From assembly GCA_039026235.1 (NCBI GenBank), contig JBCCMQ010000003.1:124001-188000 (forward strand): DNA of 64,000 bases. The letters run 5' to 3'. Source of the DNA: JBCCMQ01 sp039026235. GTDB taxonomy: Bacteria; Pseudomonadota; Alphaproteobacteria; Rhodobacterales; Rhodobacteraceae. Below, piece by piece: positions 51,691 through 61,122 of the stretch (position 1 is its first letter; each line of letters starts with the position of its first letter). The position numbers and the translations under genes were made by a program. The notes beneath the pieces are model-generated. The model saw only the letters and a list, made by a program, of their open reading frames with translations. It had not been told where the DNA came from and did not search any database.

Positions 51691-52388
51691 ATCAGGCTTT
51701 GTGGGGTCACCAGGGCGATCGGGTCAAAGATCAGTGCCGACAGGTAGACCGCCAGAGGCAGCAAGAATGGGAGCAAGAACCCTAATGAAGCGTTAAGACG
51801 CGCATCCCGGCTGAGCTGTTGCACAACGTCGCCACCCGCAGTTGGATCAAAGGTTGGCAGATTGATCCAGACGTTGAAGGGCTTCTTGTGGGATGGCCAG
51901 CGGGTGAGATAGAGAAGCGCCGCGAAGGTGCCGACTGTAAGGAGCGTGATGAAATAGCTCAGACCCGCGATTGCCAAAACATGGTTCGTATAAACCGGCC
52001 CCGCACCATCGCTTAGCATCAGTGTGAAGAGACGCACGGGCGAATACGGGAAATTCAGAATGTGACCGAACAGAAGACCCACGGCACTGACAAATTCCGT
52101 TAGCGTGCTTGGATCGGTTCTGCCGCGGGTAATGATCGACACTAAAATGACCGTTGCGCCGACCGAAAGAAACCGCATCCGGTTGAAGGGTGGCGCATCA
52201 CGGAACTCAAGCAGGCTTGGATAGGTCGACACGTATTCGATAAACACGAAAACGCCAAAGCACAGTGCCACAAGTGAGATGACTTCGCTGGAACCGCTGG
52301 ATGGATCTGGCACCAGAATCGATGGCGACGCCACCATCGCAGCAACCAAGACTGCGCGCAAAAGTGCACCTGCGATCTGTGCGATCAC
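51552..52388 (-). CDS. Multi-pass membrane protein of unknown function
   Basis: 278 residues with about six to seven hydrophobic segments and a charged C-terminal tail (MIEEKRKRSFPESED). No family recognised; the sequence has the look of a lineage-conserved membrane protein. Its end overlaps the beginning of the nuclease-like gene, suggesting co-expression. Confidence 0.7.
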   Translation of the reverse strand: MIAQIAGALLRAVLVAAMVASPSILVPDPSSGSSEVISLVALCFGVFVFIEYVSTYPSLLEFRDAPPFNRMRFLSVGATVILVSIITRGRTDPSTLTEFVSAVGLLFGHILNFPYSPVRLFTLMLSDGAGPVYTNHVLAIAGLSYFITLLTVGTFAALLYLTRWPSHKKPFNVWINLPTFDPTAGGDVVQQLSRDARLNASLGFLLPFLLPLAVYLSALIFDPIALVTPQSLIWTVAAWSFLSTNMMMRGIAMARIAMMIEEKRKRSFPESEDVLLPA

Positions 52389-52646
52389 GTCCTAGACCCT
52401 CGTCCCCAATTTCCCGTCTGAGCAGCAGCGAGTGCAACCTGCTATTCCGGGACCACCGCGCCCCAAGGTACGCGATAGCCGTTGACCGGATATTACCAAG
52501 CCTAACCCGTGACTCGTTCCGTCATCTACTAAGACGCGGATAATGAGGCATTTTCGTGGAATATGTGTCGCGACAATGCATCAAACTTCTCAAAAATTTA
52601 TGGCTTCTGGAAACGGTCTACTAGATGTTGTGGGTTAACCCCAAGG

Positions 52647-53252
52647 CTACACCCACGGACGGACTGTTGCCGTTTTCGCCTCGAATGTGTCGATTGATGC
52701 GGATTTCTCCATAGTCTGTCCGATATCGTCCAGACCGTTCAGAAGACAGTGCTTGCGAAACGCGTCCACATCGAAGGCGATCTTGCCACCGTCGGGTCGG
52801 GTGATGACCTGATTTTCCAGATCGATGGTCAACGTCGCGTTCGCGCCGTTCTCCGCATCGTCCATCAGCAGATCAATCTGTTCCTGTGGAAGGACGATGG
52901 GCAGGATTCCGTTCTTGAAGCAGTTGTTGAAGAAGATGTCTGCGAAACTGGTCGAAATGACACAGCGGATCCCGAAGTCCAACAACGCCCACGGGGCATG
53001 CTCGCGCGAAGATCCGCAGCCGAAGTTGTCGCCGGCGACAATGATCTCTGCCGAGCGGTAGGCCGGTTTGTTCAGAACGAAGCCCTCGATTTCGGACCCT
53101 TCGCTGTCATAGCGCATCTCGTCGAACAGATTGACGCCAAGACCCGAGCGTTTGATCGTCTTCAGGAACTGTTTCGGAATGATCATATCGGTGTCGATAT
53201 TGACCAATGGCATTGGCGCGGCCACTCCGGTCATCGTGGTGAATTTTTTCAT
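52647..53252 (-). CDS. leuD: 3-isopropylmalate dehydratase small subunit
   Basis: 201 residues from the ATG at 53252 with AGGAG upstream. Swivel-domain motifs: VNIDTDMIIPKQFLKTI, GDNFGCGSSREHAPWALLDFGIRCVI and NNCFKNGILPIVL. It joins LeuC to isomerise 2-isopropylmalate to 3-isopropylmalate. Confidence 0.96.
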   Translation of the reverse strand: MKKFTTMTGVAAPMPLVNIDTDMIIPKQFLKTIKRSGLGVNLFDEMRYDSEGSEIEGFVLNKPAYRSAEIIVAGDNFGCGSSREHAPWALLDFGIRCVISTSFADIFFNNCFKNGILPIVLPQEQIDLLMDDAENGANATLTIDLENQVITRPDGGKIAFDVDAFRKHCLLNGLDDIGQTMEKSASIDTFEAKTATVRPWV

Positions 53253-53302
53253 GTCGTTTCTCCTGCCGGATTTCCGGGCCGCTCCCAATTAGACCTGCGC
53301 TG

Positions 53303-53833
53303 CTATGCCTGATGCTGGCGCGACGCAGCGCGCAGAAAGAATGCGAGCACGATCAGGCTTGTGCCGTTAAAGATCAGTTCAATCCCGAGAAGAATGCCCA
53401 GAAGCTGGGGCCCGACGGTGGCGAAGTTCAGCAGAATGTAGGCCACGAGCAACAGTGACAGCGCGCCCGATATGAGCATCGGCATATAGAAACGCGTGTC
53501 CTTCATGCGACGGGCCATGGCCAGACGCAGGATGCCGCCGGCGCCAATAAGGATGGTCACCAAAAGTGCGAGGCTGATCACGCCGTCCAGCGGATTGAAC
53601 ATGAATGAGACACCCAAAAGAAGCATAAGCGCACCAAGTCCGATAGTGACTATCTTGTGCCCCGTACCTTCTTCGCTCCAGCCGACGACAATCTGAAAGA
53701 TGCCGGTTGCGGCGAAAAGAAGGCCGGTCAGCGTAGTGACTGCGATAGATGCAGCCGTGGCATTGCCGAGCACAACAACGCCGAAGACAACCGAAACGAC
53801 ACCGACAATCAGCCAACTGAGCCAAGTTTGCAT
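53303..53833 (-). CDS. HdeD-family (DUF308) membrane protein
   Basis: 176 residues with six short hydrophobic segments and Gly/Ile-rich repeats (LIVGVVSVVFGVVVL, LIGAGGILRLAMA), the HdeD/DUF308 pattern. HdeD itself is linked to acid resistance. It sits between leuC and leuD in the same direction and likely shares their transcript, although no metabolic link is known. Confidence 0.85.
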   Translation of the reverse strand: MQTWLSWLIVGVVSVVFGVVVLGNATAASIAVTTLTGLLFAATGIFQIVVGWSEEGTGHKIVTIGLGALMLLLGVSFMFNPLDGVISLALLVTILIGAGGILRLAMARRMKDTRFYMPMLISGALSLLLVAYILLNFATVGPQLLGILLGIELIFNGTSLIVLAFFLRAASRQHQA

Positions 53834-53865
53834 TGCCAGATCCCCTTACCTTGCGCTTCGCGCTT

Positions 53866-55272
53866 CTACATCAGTTCGCGAATGTCGGTCAGCCTTCCGG
53901 TGATCGCAGCCGCCGCCGCCATGGCGGGGCTCATCAGATGCGTGCGCCCCCCGCGTCCTTGCCGGCCCTCGAAATTCCGATTGGAGGTCGACGCGCAACG
54001 TTCACCGGGCTGCAGCTGATCCGGGTTCATGCCAAGGCACATTGAACAGCCGGCCATACGCCAGTCAAAGCCTGCTTCAATAAGCTGCTGGGCAATGCCT
54101 TCTTCTTCGGCCTGCAAGCGTACAAGCCCAGAGCCGGGTACAATCATGGCGCGCACGCCATCCTTTACGCGGCGTCCCTCCATGACCCGCGCAACTTCGC
54201 GCAGATCCTCAATTCTGCCGTTGGTGCAGGACCCGATGAAGACTGTATCGATCTTGATATCGCGCAGGGGTGTTCCCGGTGTCAGTCCCATGTAGTCCAG
54301 TGACCGCTGCGCTGCGTCCATCTTTCCACCTTGGAAAGTGCTCGGTGACGGTACTTCGCCCGTAATCGGCAATACGTCTTCCGGACTGGTTCCCCAGGTA
54401 ACCACCGGTGCGATCGCTGCTGCGTCGATTTCGACGGTGCGATCATAATGCGCGCCCGGATCGGACATCAACGTCCTCCAGTAGGTAACCGCTGCTTCCC
54501 AATGGGCACCTTTGGGCGCATGCGGCCTGCCCCGCACATAGTCCATGGTCTTCTCATCTGGTGCGATCAGGCCGGCCCGCGCACCGCCTTCAATCGCCAT
54601 GTTGCAGACCGTCATGCGGCCTTCCATGGACAGCGATCGGATGGCCGACCCAGCATATTCGATGACGTGACCCGTGCCGCCGGCCGTGCCGGTCCGGCCG
54701 ATCACCTCAAGCGTGATGTCTTTCGCGGTGACGCCCGGCGGTAATTCTCCGTCGACATGCACAAGCATGTTCTTGGATTTTTTCTGGATCAGCGTTTGGG
54801 TCGCCAGAACATGTTCGACCTCCGATGTGCCGATCCCGTGGGCAAGCGCTCCAAATGCACCATGCGTGGCCGTATGGCTGTCGCCGCAAACAATGGTCAT
54901 GCCCGGCTGGGTCCAGCCCTGTTCGGGTCCGATGATGTGGACGATGCCCTGCCGGATATCGTCCACATCATAAAGCTCCACTCCAAAGTCCCTCGCGTTC
55001 TGGCGCAACGCTTCAACCTGGACCCGTGACTGTTCGTCCTCGATGCCGTTGATGCGGCTTGGGTCGGTGGGTACATTGTGGTCCGGCACTGCAACGGTTT
55101 TTTCCGGTGCCCGCACCTGGCGGCCGGCCATGCGCAGCCCTTCGAATGCTTGTGGGCTGGTCACTTCGTGAACGAGATGGCGGTCAATATACAAAAGGCA
55201 CGTGCCGTCTTCGGAACGGTGCGCGACATGGTCGTCCCAGATTTTATCGTAGAGTGTGCGAGGGGCTGTCAT
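53866..55272 (-). CDS. leuC: 3-isopropylmalate dehydratase large subunit
   Basis: 468 residues. Aconitase-fold motifs RTLYDKIWDDH, VCGDSHTATHGAFGALAHGIGTSEVEH, and [4Fe-4S] ligands in FIGSCTNGRIEDL and AGCSMCLGMNPDQL. It is the catalytic half of isopropylmalate isomerase. A hairpin with a U-rich loop (55322-55340) lies in its leader. Confidence 0.97.
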   Translation of the reverse strand: MTAPRTLYDKIWDDHVAHRSEDGTCLLYIDRHLVHEVTSPQAFEGLRMAGRQVRAPEKTVAVPDHNVPTDPSRINGIEDEQSRVQVEALRQNARDFGVELYDVDDIRQGIVHIIGPEQGWTQPGMTIVCGDSHTATHGAFGALAHGIGTSEVEHVLATQTLIQKKSKNMLVHVDGELPPGVTAKDITLEVIGRTGTAGGTGHVIEYAGSAIRSLSMEGRMTVCNMAIEGGARAGLIAPDEKTMDYVRGRPHAPKGAHWEAAVTYWRTLMSDPGAHYDRTVEIDAAAIAPVVTWGTSPEDVLPITGEVPSPSTFQGGKMDAAQRSLDYMGLTPGTPLRDIKIDTVFIGSCTNGRIEDLREVARVMEGRRVKDGVRAMIVPGSGLVRLQAEEEGIAQQLIEAGFDWRMAGCSMCLGMNPDQLQPGERCASTSNRNFEGRQGRGGRTHLMSPAMAAAAAITGRLTDIRELM

Positions 55273-55321
55273 TTCAGGCTCCGATGATCGTCTTGGGCTT
55301 GGGCACGCTCAAAGGCGTCAA

Positions 55322-55340
55322 CCCGGCAAAAAAAGCCGGG
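55322..55340 (-). promoter_or_regulatory. Hairpin in the leuC leader
   Basis: On the leuC strand CCCGGC-TTTTTTT-GCCGGG forms a 6-bp stem about 50 nt before the ATG. The T-run is in the loop, not after the stem, so it is not a standard terminator. It could take part in leader control or protect mRNA. Confidence 0.35.
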
Positions 55341-55528
55341 GCCTAAAGCATGCACCTGGCGGCGCGGGCCAGCCTCACGAAACGCCAAGGCAGTCTTGCC
55401 TGGTCAGCGATATCGAGGATCGGTTGTCTCATGGCGGTCACCCATATCCTTACCTTGACCGTCCAGCAAGGACTTCTGCGCGCCAGATGGGTTTGAATGC
55501 TGCGGATTGCCGCAGTGTCGGGGCCTTT

Positions 55529-55861
55529 ATGCGGGGTCCACTTGCCATAACTAGAACGGGAGGTAGAAAAGCGGTTCCAATCATCCTGAATGCATTCAAT
55601 GCGGCCGCCCTTGGGGCGTTTGTGATGGTCGCCGTCGCATCGGGGCGCGAAGCCTACGTGTCGGGCGGTTGGCTCACCTCGGCACAGCACATGCGCCCGG
55701 ACCTGATCACGCGGCAACTTTACTCGGCATCCTGGTACGAAGGCGGTACGGAGCAAAAGACGGGTCAGCCGATTGCGTTTTTGCGGATGATTTTTGGCGC
55801 GCTGCTGTACCAAAACCTGCCCTCCGCACCGGGCACCGATCCTGTTGGACGACTTTACTAG
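55529..55861 (+). CDS. Hypothetical protein with one N-terminal hydrophobic segment
   Basis: 110 residues from the ATG at 55529. One hydrophobic stretch (LNAFNAAALGAFVMVAVASG) is followed by a polar region without a known domain. No clear ribosome-binding site. An antisense frame also covers the area, so coding is uncertain. Confidence 0.4.
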   Translation: MRGPLAITRTGGRKAVPIILNAFNAAALGAFVMVAVASGREAYVSGGWLTSAQHMRPDLITRQLYSASWYEGGTEQKTGQPIAFLRMIFGALLYQNLPSAPGTDPVGRLY

Positions 55862-56109
55862 ACGGCGTTATCTTTTCAGTCAGTGTCGGGAAATCCACCG
55901 CGCCTGAAAATTCGGCAGCCGACCGATGCGAACCTAAAAAACTATTTTATTTGAAGTTCTTGGGAAGATTCCTCCAGTTTGAAGTGAATGCACTGCCGCC
56001 GAACTGTCACACCCGTTCGTGATCAATTCCGTCGTTTCATTGAGAATTCGAAATGCCAATGTTATCATCGAGATGTGCCGCACAATCGGCACTGCAATCC
56101 AGGAGGACA

Positions 56110-56169
56110 ATGTCCTGTCTCAATTTGAGTATGCAGCTGATGACCCAGCTGCACCGGCGACTGGCATGA
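56110..56169 (+). CDS. Small upstream ORF coupled to rsfS
   Basis: A 19-residue frame (MSCLNLSMQLMTQLHRRLA) starts 3 nt after a near-perfect AGGAGG and ends in ATGA, where the A-T-G is the start of rsfS. rsfS itself has no ribosome-binding site nearby. This suggests that ribosomes load on the leader ORF and restart at rsfS. Confidence 0.5.
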   Translation: MSCLNLSMQLMTQLHRRLA

Positions 56170-56534
56170 AGCCAAGTCTGACCGTTCCGGAAAACGCGAC
56201 CCTTTTGACGCGCGTTCTTCACTCCCTCGAAAATGACAAAGCGGAAGACGTGCTGGCGATTAATCTGGCCGGCAAGTCTGAGATTGCTGACCATATGGTT
56301 GTGGCCTCGGGGCGTTCGACCCGGCAGGTGGTGTCGATATCGGACAAATTGGTAGAGCGGCTGAAACAGGACGCGGGTGTTCTGTGCAAAGTCGAAGGGC
56401 GCGACCAGGGTGACTGGGTGCTGATCGATGCTGGCGATGTTATCGTGCATATCTTCCGACCGGAGGTCCGCGACTTCTACCAGATCGAAAAAATGTGGAT
56501 GACGCCCGCCGAGGTTAGCGCGGCAAAAGCGTAG
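56166..56534 (+). CDS. rsfS: Ribosomal silencing factor RsfS
   Basis: 122 residues: LEDDKAEDVLAINL-type opening, DHMVVASGRSTRQVVSISDKLVERL, and GDWVLIDAGDVIVHIFRPEVRDFYQIEKMW, the whole Iojap domain. It binds ribosomal protein L14 and blocks subunit joining in starvation. A longer frame to 56019 exists, but the upstream ORF and family length favour 56166. It precedes rlmH by 3 nt. Confidence 0.95.
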   Translation: MKPSLTVPENATLLTRVLHSLENDKAEDVLAINLAGKSEIADHMVVASGRSTRQVVSISDKLVERLKQDAGVLCKVEGRDQGDWVLIDAGDVIVHIFRPEVRDFYQIEKMWMTPAEVSAAKA

Positions 56535-56537
56535 TTC

Positions 56538-57008
56538 ATGCGCGTCACGATCTGTGCCGTCGGCAGACTGCGGTCTGGGCCAGAGCGTGACATAGTAGAC
56601 GACTATATTGCGCGCTTCGACCGCGCTGGGCGTGGTTTGGGCTTGGGTCCGGCTAGGATTCTAGAAGTCGACATGCGCTCGGGCGGTGGTAAGGCGCCGG
56701 AAGCCAGCAAGCTTCGCGCGTCTGTTCCTCAGGGCGCTTTGGTGGTCGCATTAGATGAACGCGGCCAAATGCTCTCATCACCTGACTTCGCCCGGAAACT
56801 TGCTGGCTGGCGGGACAATGGCACGCGGGATCTGGCTTTTCTGATTGGTGGAGCCGACGGCCTGCAGACCGATCTTGTCGGGGAAGCGGATTTTTCGCTG
56901 TCCTTTGGTGCCATGGTCTGGCCGCATATGTTGGCCCGGGCGATGCTGGCCGAGCAGCTTTATCGGGCTGTGTCCATTTTGGCGGCTAGCCCCTATCATC
57001 GTGGCTAG
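56538..57008 (+). CDS. rlmH: 23S rRNA (pseudouridine1915-N3)-methyltransferase RlmH
   Basis: 156 residues with the SPOUT fold: MRVTICAVGRLRSGPE start, VALDERGQMLSSPDFA, FLIGGADG knot and the ending AEQLYRAVSILAASPYHRG with the conserved terminal Tyr-His-Arg. Methylates the 23S rRNA in 70S ribosomes using SAM. Confidence 0.97.
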   Translation: MRVTICAVGRLRSGPERDIVDDYIARFDRAGRGLGLGPARILEVDMRSGGGKAPEASKLRASVPQGALVVALDERGQMLSSPDFARKLAGWRDNGTRDLAFLIGGADGLQTDLVGEADFSLSFGAMVWPHMLARAMLAEQLYRAVSILAASPYHRG

Positions 57009-57083
57009 GGAGCAGTTGAGTTGTGGGCGGTCCTTGTCCCGCCTAGAACGGACGAGAAGGCAATTCGATAAAGCGAGACCGCG

Positions 57084-58598
57084 ATGAGCAAACCAGTCGT
57101 CCTTTGCATTCTGGATGGGTGGGGCATCAGTCCGCGCCAAGAAGGCAATGCGCCGCTCTTGGCTGAAACACCCGTTATGGATCGATTGCTGGCGACCTGC
57201 CCCAGCGCCACGCTTATCACCCATGGCCCGGACGCCGGGCTGCCCAAGGGCCAGATGGGAAACTCCGAAGTTGGACACACCAACATTGGGGCCGGTCGCG
57301 TCGTGGCGATGGATCTTGGCCAGATAGATCTGTCGATCGAAGACGGCAGCTTTATGGACATGCCCCCGTTGCGACGCTTTATCGAGAAACTGCGCGACAG
57401 TAGCGGAACCGCCCATATCCTCGGTCTGGTGTCGGACGGCGGCGTGCATGCGATGCTGAGCCATCTGATTGAAACCGTTCGGGTCATCACCGATGCAGGT
57501 GTGCCGGTTGCCATTCACGCCATGACGGACGGCCGGGATGTCGCGCCGGTTTCGGCGATGGGTTTTGTAGAGGCGCTGGATGCCGCCTTGCCCAGGAACG
57601 CACGGATCGCAACTGTTACCGGCCGCTATTACGCTATGGATCGCGACAATCGCTGGGACCGTGTCGAACGCGCCTACCGCGCCATCGTTCTGGGAGATGC
57701 CGCATTCACCGCCGACACCGCGACAGAGGCCCTTGCCATGGCCGCCGAGCGTGACGAGACGGACGAGTTCGTTCAACCTACGCGCATTGGCCGCTATGGC
57801 GGCATGGGGTCAGGCGATGGCCTGTTCTGCATCAATTTTCGCTCGGACCGGGCACGTGAGATCATGGCGGCCATCGCTGACCCGAACTTTCACGACTTTC
57901 CCCGGCCGCGCCCGCCGGCGCTGGCGGCGGCCATGGGCATGACAGAGTACTCTGATGCGCATAACGCCTATCTGACGACGGTTTTTCCGAAGCGGGAAAT
58001 CGTCAACACCCTGGGCGGTTGGGTTTCGCGACACGGGCTGCGGCAGTTTCGGCTGGCGGAAACCGAAAAGTACCCCCATGTGACGTTTTTTTTGAACGGT
58101 GGGGTTGAGCCGCCAGAGGCTGGAGAGGATCGCTTTATGCCCCCCAGCCCAAAGGTGGCGACCTATGACCTGCAGCCCGAAATGGCTGCGCCCGAAGTGA
58201 CTGAGCGGTTAGTGGCGGCGATCCTTGATGGCTATGATTTGATTGTCGTCAATTACGCCAACCCCGACATGGTGGGGCATACCGGCGATCTGAGTGCAGC
58301 AATCAAAGCTTGTGAAGCCGTCGACAGCGGTCTCGGGCAGGGCGTGGAGGCCATCCGGCAAACGGGCGGGGCGATCCTTGTCACGGCCGATCATGGCAAC
58401 TGCGATGTGATGATCGATCCGGAAACGGGCGGCCCGCATACAGCCCACACCCTTAACCTCGTTCCTGTCGTTCTGTTTGGTGGACCCGAAGGCGCACGCC
58501 TGCGCAATGGCCGGCTGGCCGACCTCGCGCCGACCATACTCGCGCTTATGGAGTTGGATGTCCCGCCGGAAATGACCGGGACTTCGCTGATCTTATGA
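57084..58598 (+). CDS. gpmI: 2,3-bisphosphoglycerate-independent phosphoglycerate mutase
   Basis: 504 residues. LCILDGWGISP start, phospho-Ser in MGNSEVGHTNIGAGR, HAMTDGRDVAP, and metal ligands in NYANPDMVGHTG and ADHGNCDVM followed by PHTAHT. It interconverts 3- and 2-phosphoglycerate with manganese. Ends in ATGA with the next gene. Confidence 0.97.
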   Translation: MSKPVVLCILDGWGISPRQEGNAPLLAETPVMDRLLATCPSATLITHGPDAGLPKGQMGNSEVGHTNIGAGRVVAMDLGQIDLSIEDGSFMDMPPLRRFIEKLRDSSGTAHILGLVSDGGVHAMLSHLIETVRVITDAGVPVAIHAMTDGRDVAPVSAMGFVEALDAALPRNARIATVTGRYYAMDRDNRWDRVERAYRAIVLGDAAFTADTATEALAMAAERDETDEFVQPTRIGRYGGMGSGDGLFCINFRSDRAREIMAAIADPNFHDFPRPRPPALAAAMGMTEYSDAHNAYLTTVFPKREIVNTLGGWVSRHGLRQFRLAETEKYPHVTFFLNGGVEPPEAGEDRFMPPSPKVATYDLQPEMAAPEVTERLVAAILDGYDLIVVNYANPDMVGHTGDLSAAIKACEAVDSGLGQGVEAIRQTGGAILVTADHGNCDVMIDPETGGPHTAHTLNLVPVVLFGGPEGARLRNGRLADLAPTILALMELDVPPEMTGTSLIL

Positions 58599-59713
58599 CC
58601 CGTTGGAAAGCTTTTGTGGCGGCATGCGCCCTCGCGCTGGCGACACCCGCCACCGGTTGGTCGCAATCGACGGCGGCAGAGGCTGCACGCGCCGCAAGTG
58701 CGCAGCTTGAGCGGGCGACGCTGGCACTGGCCGGGGCCACCGAAGCCGAAGACCGGATTTCCGCCCAGACAGAGGCGATCCGCGCCTTTGAAAATGGCCT
58801 GTCCGCATTGAGGGACGCGCATCGGCGCACCCTGCAACGTACGGCAGCTCTCGAACAGGAACTGGAAGCGCGTTCCGAAGAAATGTCCCGTTTGCTTTCA
58901 GCGCTGCAGGCGGTTGAGGGCGCAGGCTTCGAAGTGCGGCTCTTGCATCCATCCGGCCCTTTAGGCACGGCGCGGGCATCGATGCTGATGGGCTCGGTTG
59001 CTCAGGAACTTCAGGTTCAGGCGGACAGACTGCGGGCCGACCTTGATGAGCTTGCAACGCTGCGTGCTTTGCGCGACGGCGCCGAAGCCGAGATTTCGAC
59101 CGCGCGGAATTCTCTCAAACATGCACGCAGCGCACTCGCGCAAGCGGCCGAACAACGAACCGACCTTCCGCGCCGCATCGTCGATACACCGGAAAGTCTG
59201 GCCGTTCTGGTTGCGGGTTCAGAGACGTTGGCGATGTTCGCCGACGGGCTTGCCGAGCTTCCGGGGCAAGAAACCAATAGTACGGCGACTGACTTTGATG
59301 CCTTGCGCGGAAAATTGGCTCTTCCAGTGGTGGGTCCGGTCCTGCTGTGGCCCGGCGAGCCGAACGCGGCAGGTGTTACCCGGCCCGGCGTATTGATCGC
59401 AGCGCGACCGGGATCTCCCGTAACGGCGCCGTTTCAGGCAACTGCCCGCTTTGTCGGGCCGCTTTTGGACTACGGAAATGTGATTATACTCGAACCGGCC
59501 GCAGGGTATCTTTTGGTCCTCGCGGGTGTTGATCGCGTGTTCGCCGAGGTTGGTCAGGTCTTGCCCCAGGGCGCGCCTGTTGGTTTGATGGCGACCAACG
59601 AGTCAACCGTCACGGAAAATGGCGGCGAATACACGCAAACGCTCTATGTCGAATCGCGACGGGGCCAGAATGCGGTGGACCCAACTGGATGGTTCGCCCT
59701 GAACAAGGAATGA
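58595..59713 (+). CDS. EnvC-like murein hydrolase activator (coiled coil + LytM-type M23 domain)
   Basis: 372 residues; signal peptide (ALALATPATGWS), long Ala/Glu-rich coiled coil (about 25-200) and a C-terminal M23/LytM-like domain (VRRPG-like VTRPGVLIAARPGSPVTAPFQATARFVGPLLDYGNVIIL). The zinc ligands of active M23 peptidases (H-x-x-x-D, H-x-H) are not evident, as in EnvC/NlpD activators that switch on amidases at division. Coupled to gpmI and ctpA. Confidence 0.85.
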   Translation: MTRWKAFVAACALALATPATGWSQSTAAEAARAASAQLERATLALAGATEAEDRISAQTEAIRAFENGLSALRDAHRRTLQRTAALEQELEARSEEMSRLLSALQAVEGAGFEVRLLHPSGPLGTARASMLMGSVAQELQVQADRLRADLDELATLRALRDGAEAEISTARNSLKHARSALAQAAEQRTDLPRRIVDTPESLAVLVAGSETLAMFADGLAELPGQETNSTATDFDALRGKLALPVVGPVLLWPGEPNAAGVTRPGVLIAARPGSPVTAPFQATARFVGPLLDYGNVIILEPAAGYLLVLAGVDRVFAEVGQVLPQGAPVGLMATNESTVTENGGEYTQTLYVESRRGQNAVDPTGWFALNKE

Positions 59714-61065
59714 ACATGAGCACGAAAAAATTTGCTATGGCAGCCGTGGCGGGCATCCTTGGGGGCGTTCTTGTGACAAGTCAGGTCGCGGGCCCTCTGG
59801 TCGCACAGGAAAGCGCTCGAAAGTCCAGCGTTTACGAACAGTTGGATCTTTTCGGCGATATTTTTGAACGGATCCGCGTGCAATACGTCGAGCAGGTCGA
59901 AGAAGGAGATCTGATCGAGGCGGCAATCGACGGTATGCTTAGTTCACTGGATCCGCATTCATCCTATCTGTCACCCGAAGATGCCAGTGCGATGCGGGTG
60001 CAGACGCGTGGGGAATTCGGCGGCCTTGGTATTGAAGTGACCCAAGAGGAAGGCTTTGTAAAAGTCGTCTCGCCCATTGATGGCACCCCGGCGGATGAGG
60101 CTGGGATTGAAGCGGGCGACTATATTACGCATGTCGACGGTGAAAGCGTGCTGGGCCTAACCCTCGACGATGCCGTTGGCATTATGCGGGGCCCGGTGGG
60201 TTCTGAGATTATTATCACCGTGGTCCGCGAAGGCGTGGAAGAACCCTTCGACGTCACGATCATTCGGGATACGATCAAACTGACGGCGGTGCGGACCCGG
60301 ACCCAAAACAACACGGTCGTGCTGCGTGTGACGACATTCAACGACCAGACCTACCCGAACCTCGAAGCCGGCCTGCGCGAGTCGGTCGAGGAACTGGGCG
60401 GCATGGAAAACGTAAACGGCTTCGTCATCGACCTGCGCAACAATCCGGGCGGTCTTTTGACCCAGGCGATCGCTGTTTCCGACGCATTCCTTGAGAAGGG
60501 AGAAATTGTCTCAACCCGGGGCCGCAATCCGCAGGACAGCGAACGCTACAACGCAAAGCCCGGAGATCTCGCCGAAGGCAAACCGATTGTTGTTCTGATC
60601 AACGGCGGTTCGGCCAGCGCGTCAGAGATTGTCGCCGGTGCATTGCAAGATCACCGGCGCGCCATTGTCGTGGGTGAAAAGAGCTTTGGCAAAGGATCCG
60701 TGCAGACGGTCATGCCGCTGCGGGGAGAAGGTGCGATGCGGCTGACCACGGCGCGGTACTATACGCCATCCGGACGCTCTATTCAGGCGCTTGGCGTGTC
60801 TCCTGATCTGGTCGTCCAACAGCCGCTGACAGATCCCACAGCAGAAGTGGCCAACGAGGATGAAGAGCCCCAGCGCCGTTCCGAAGCGGATTTGCGTGGC
60901 AGCCTGGACAATGACTCGGTGAGCGATGACGAACGCGAGATCATCCTTGAAGAGCAGGCGCGGGCGGAAGAGGTCGCGAAGCTGCGCGAAGAGGATTACC
61001 AGCTGGCCTACGCCATCGATATCCTGCGCGGACTGAGCGTACTTAACTCGGACAGCGCGAACTGA
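59710..61065 (+). CDS. ctpA: Carboxy-terminal processing protease, S41 family
   Basis: 451 residues from the ATG overlapping the previous stop (an ATG at 59716 is also possible). Signal/anchor segment, PDZ domain (GLGIEVTQEEGFVKVVSPIDGTPADEAGI), then the Ser-Lys dyad regions GGSASASEIVAGAL and GEKSFGKGSVQTV, and a charged C-terminus. A periplasmic protease that trims proteins such as cell-wall hydrolases; pairing with the EnvC-like gene fits that. Confidence 0.95.
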   Translation: MNMSTKKFAMAAVAGILGGVLVTSQVAGPLVAQESARKSSVYEQLDLFGDIFERIRVQYVEQVEEGDLIEAAIDGMLSSLDPHSSYLSPEDASAMRVQTRGEFGGLGIEVTQEEGFVKVVSPIDGTPADEAGIEAGDYITHVDGESVLGLTLDDAVGIMRGPVGSEIIITVVREGVEEPFDVTIIRDTIKLTAVRTRTQNNTVVLRVTTFNDQTYPNLEAGLRESVEELGGMENVNGFVIDLRNNPGGLLTQAIAVSDAFLEKGEIVSTRGRNPQDSERYNAKPGDLAEGKPIVVLINGGSASASEIVAGALQDHRRAIVVGEKSFGKGSVQTVMPLRGEGAMRLTTARYYTPSGRSIQALGVSPDLVVQQPLTDPTAEVANEDEEPQRRSEADLRGSLDNDSVSDDEREIILEEQARAEEVAKLREEDYQLAYAIDILRGLSVLNSDSAN

Positions 61066-61081
61066 GGATCGCAGGTTCATT

Positions 61082-61102
61082 GGTGGGTGCGGGCCACCCA
61101 CC
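61082..61102 (+). other. Strong hairpin between ctpA and rppH
   Basis: GGTGGGT-GCGGGCC-ACCCACC is a perfect 7-bp stem 17 nt after the ctpA stop. No T-run follows, so it may be a rho-dependent or attenuating site, or an mRNA 3' end protector. Confidence 0.4.
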
Positions 61103-61122
61103 TAACCGTCTGATACGAGTCC

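Noticed and set aside
55347..55433. Short minus-strand ORF before leuC as a leucine leader peptide
   Set aside because: It encodes Arg- and Ala-rich sequence without a run of Leu codons and no alternative terminator/antiterminator pair was found.
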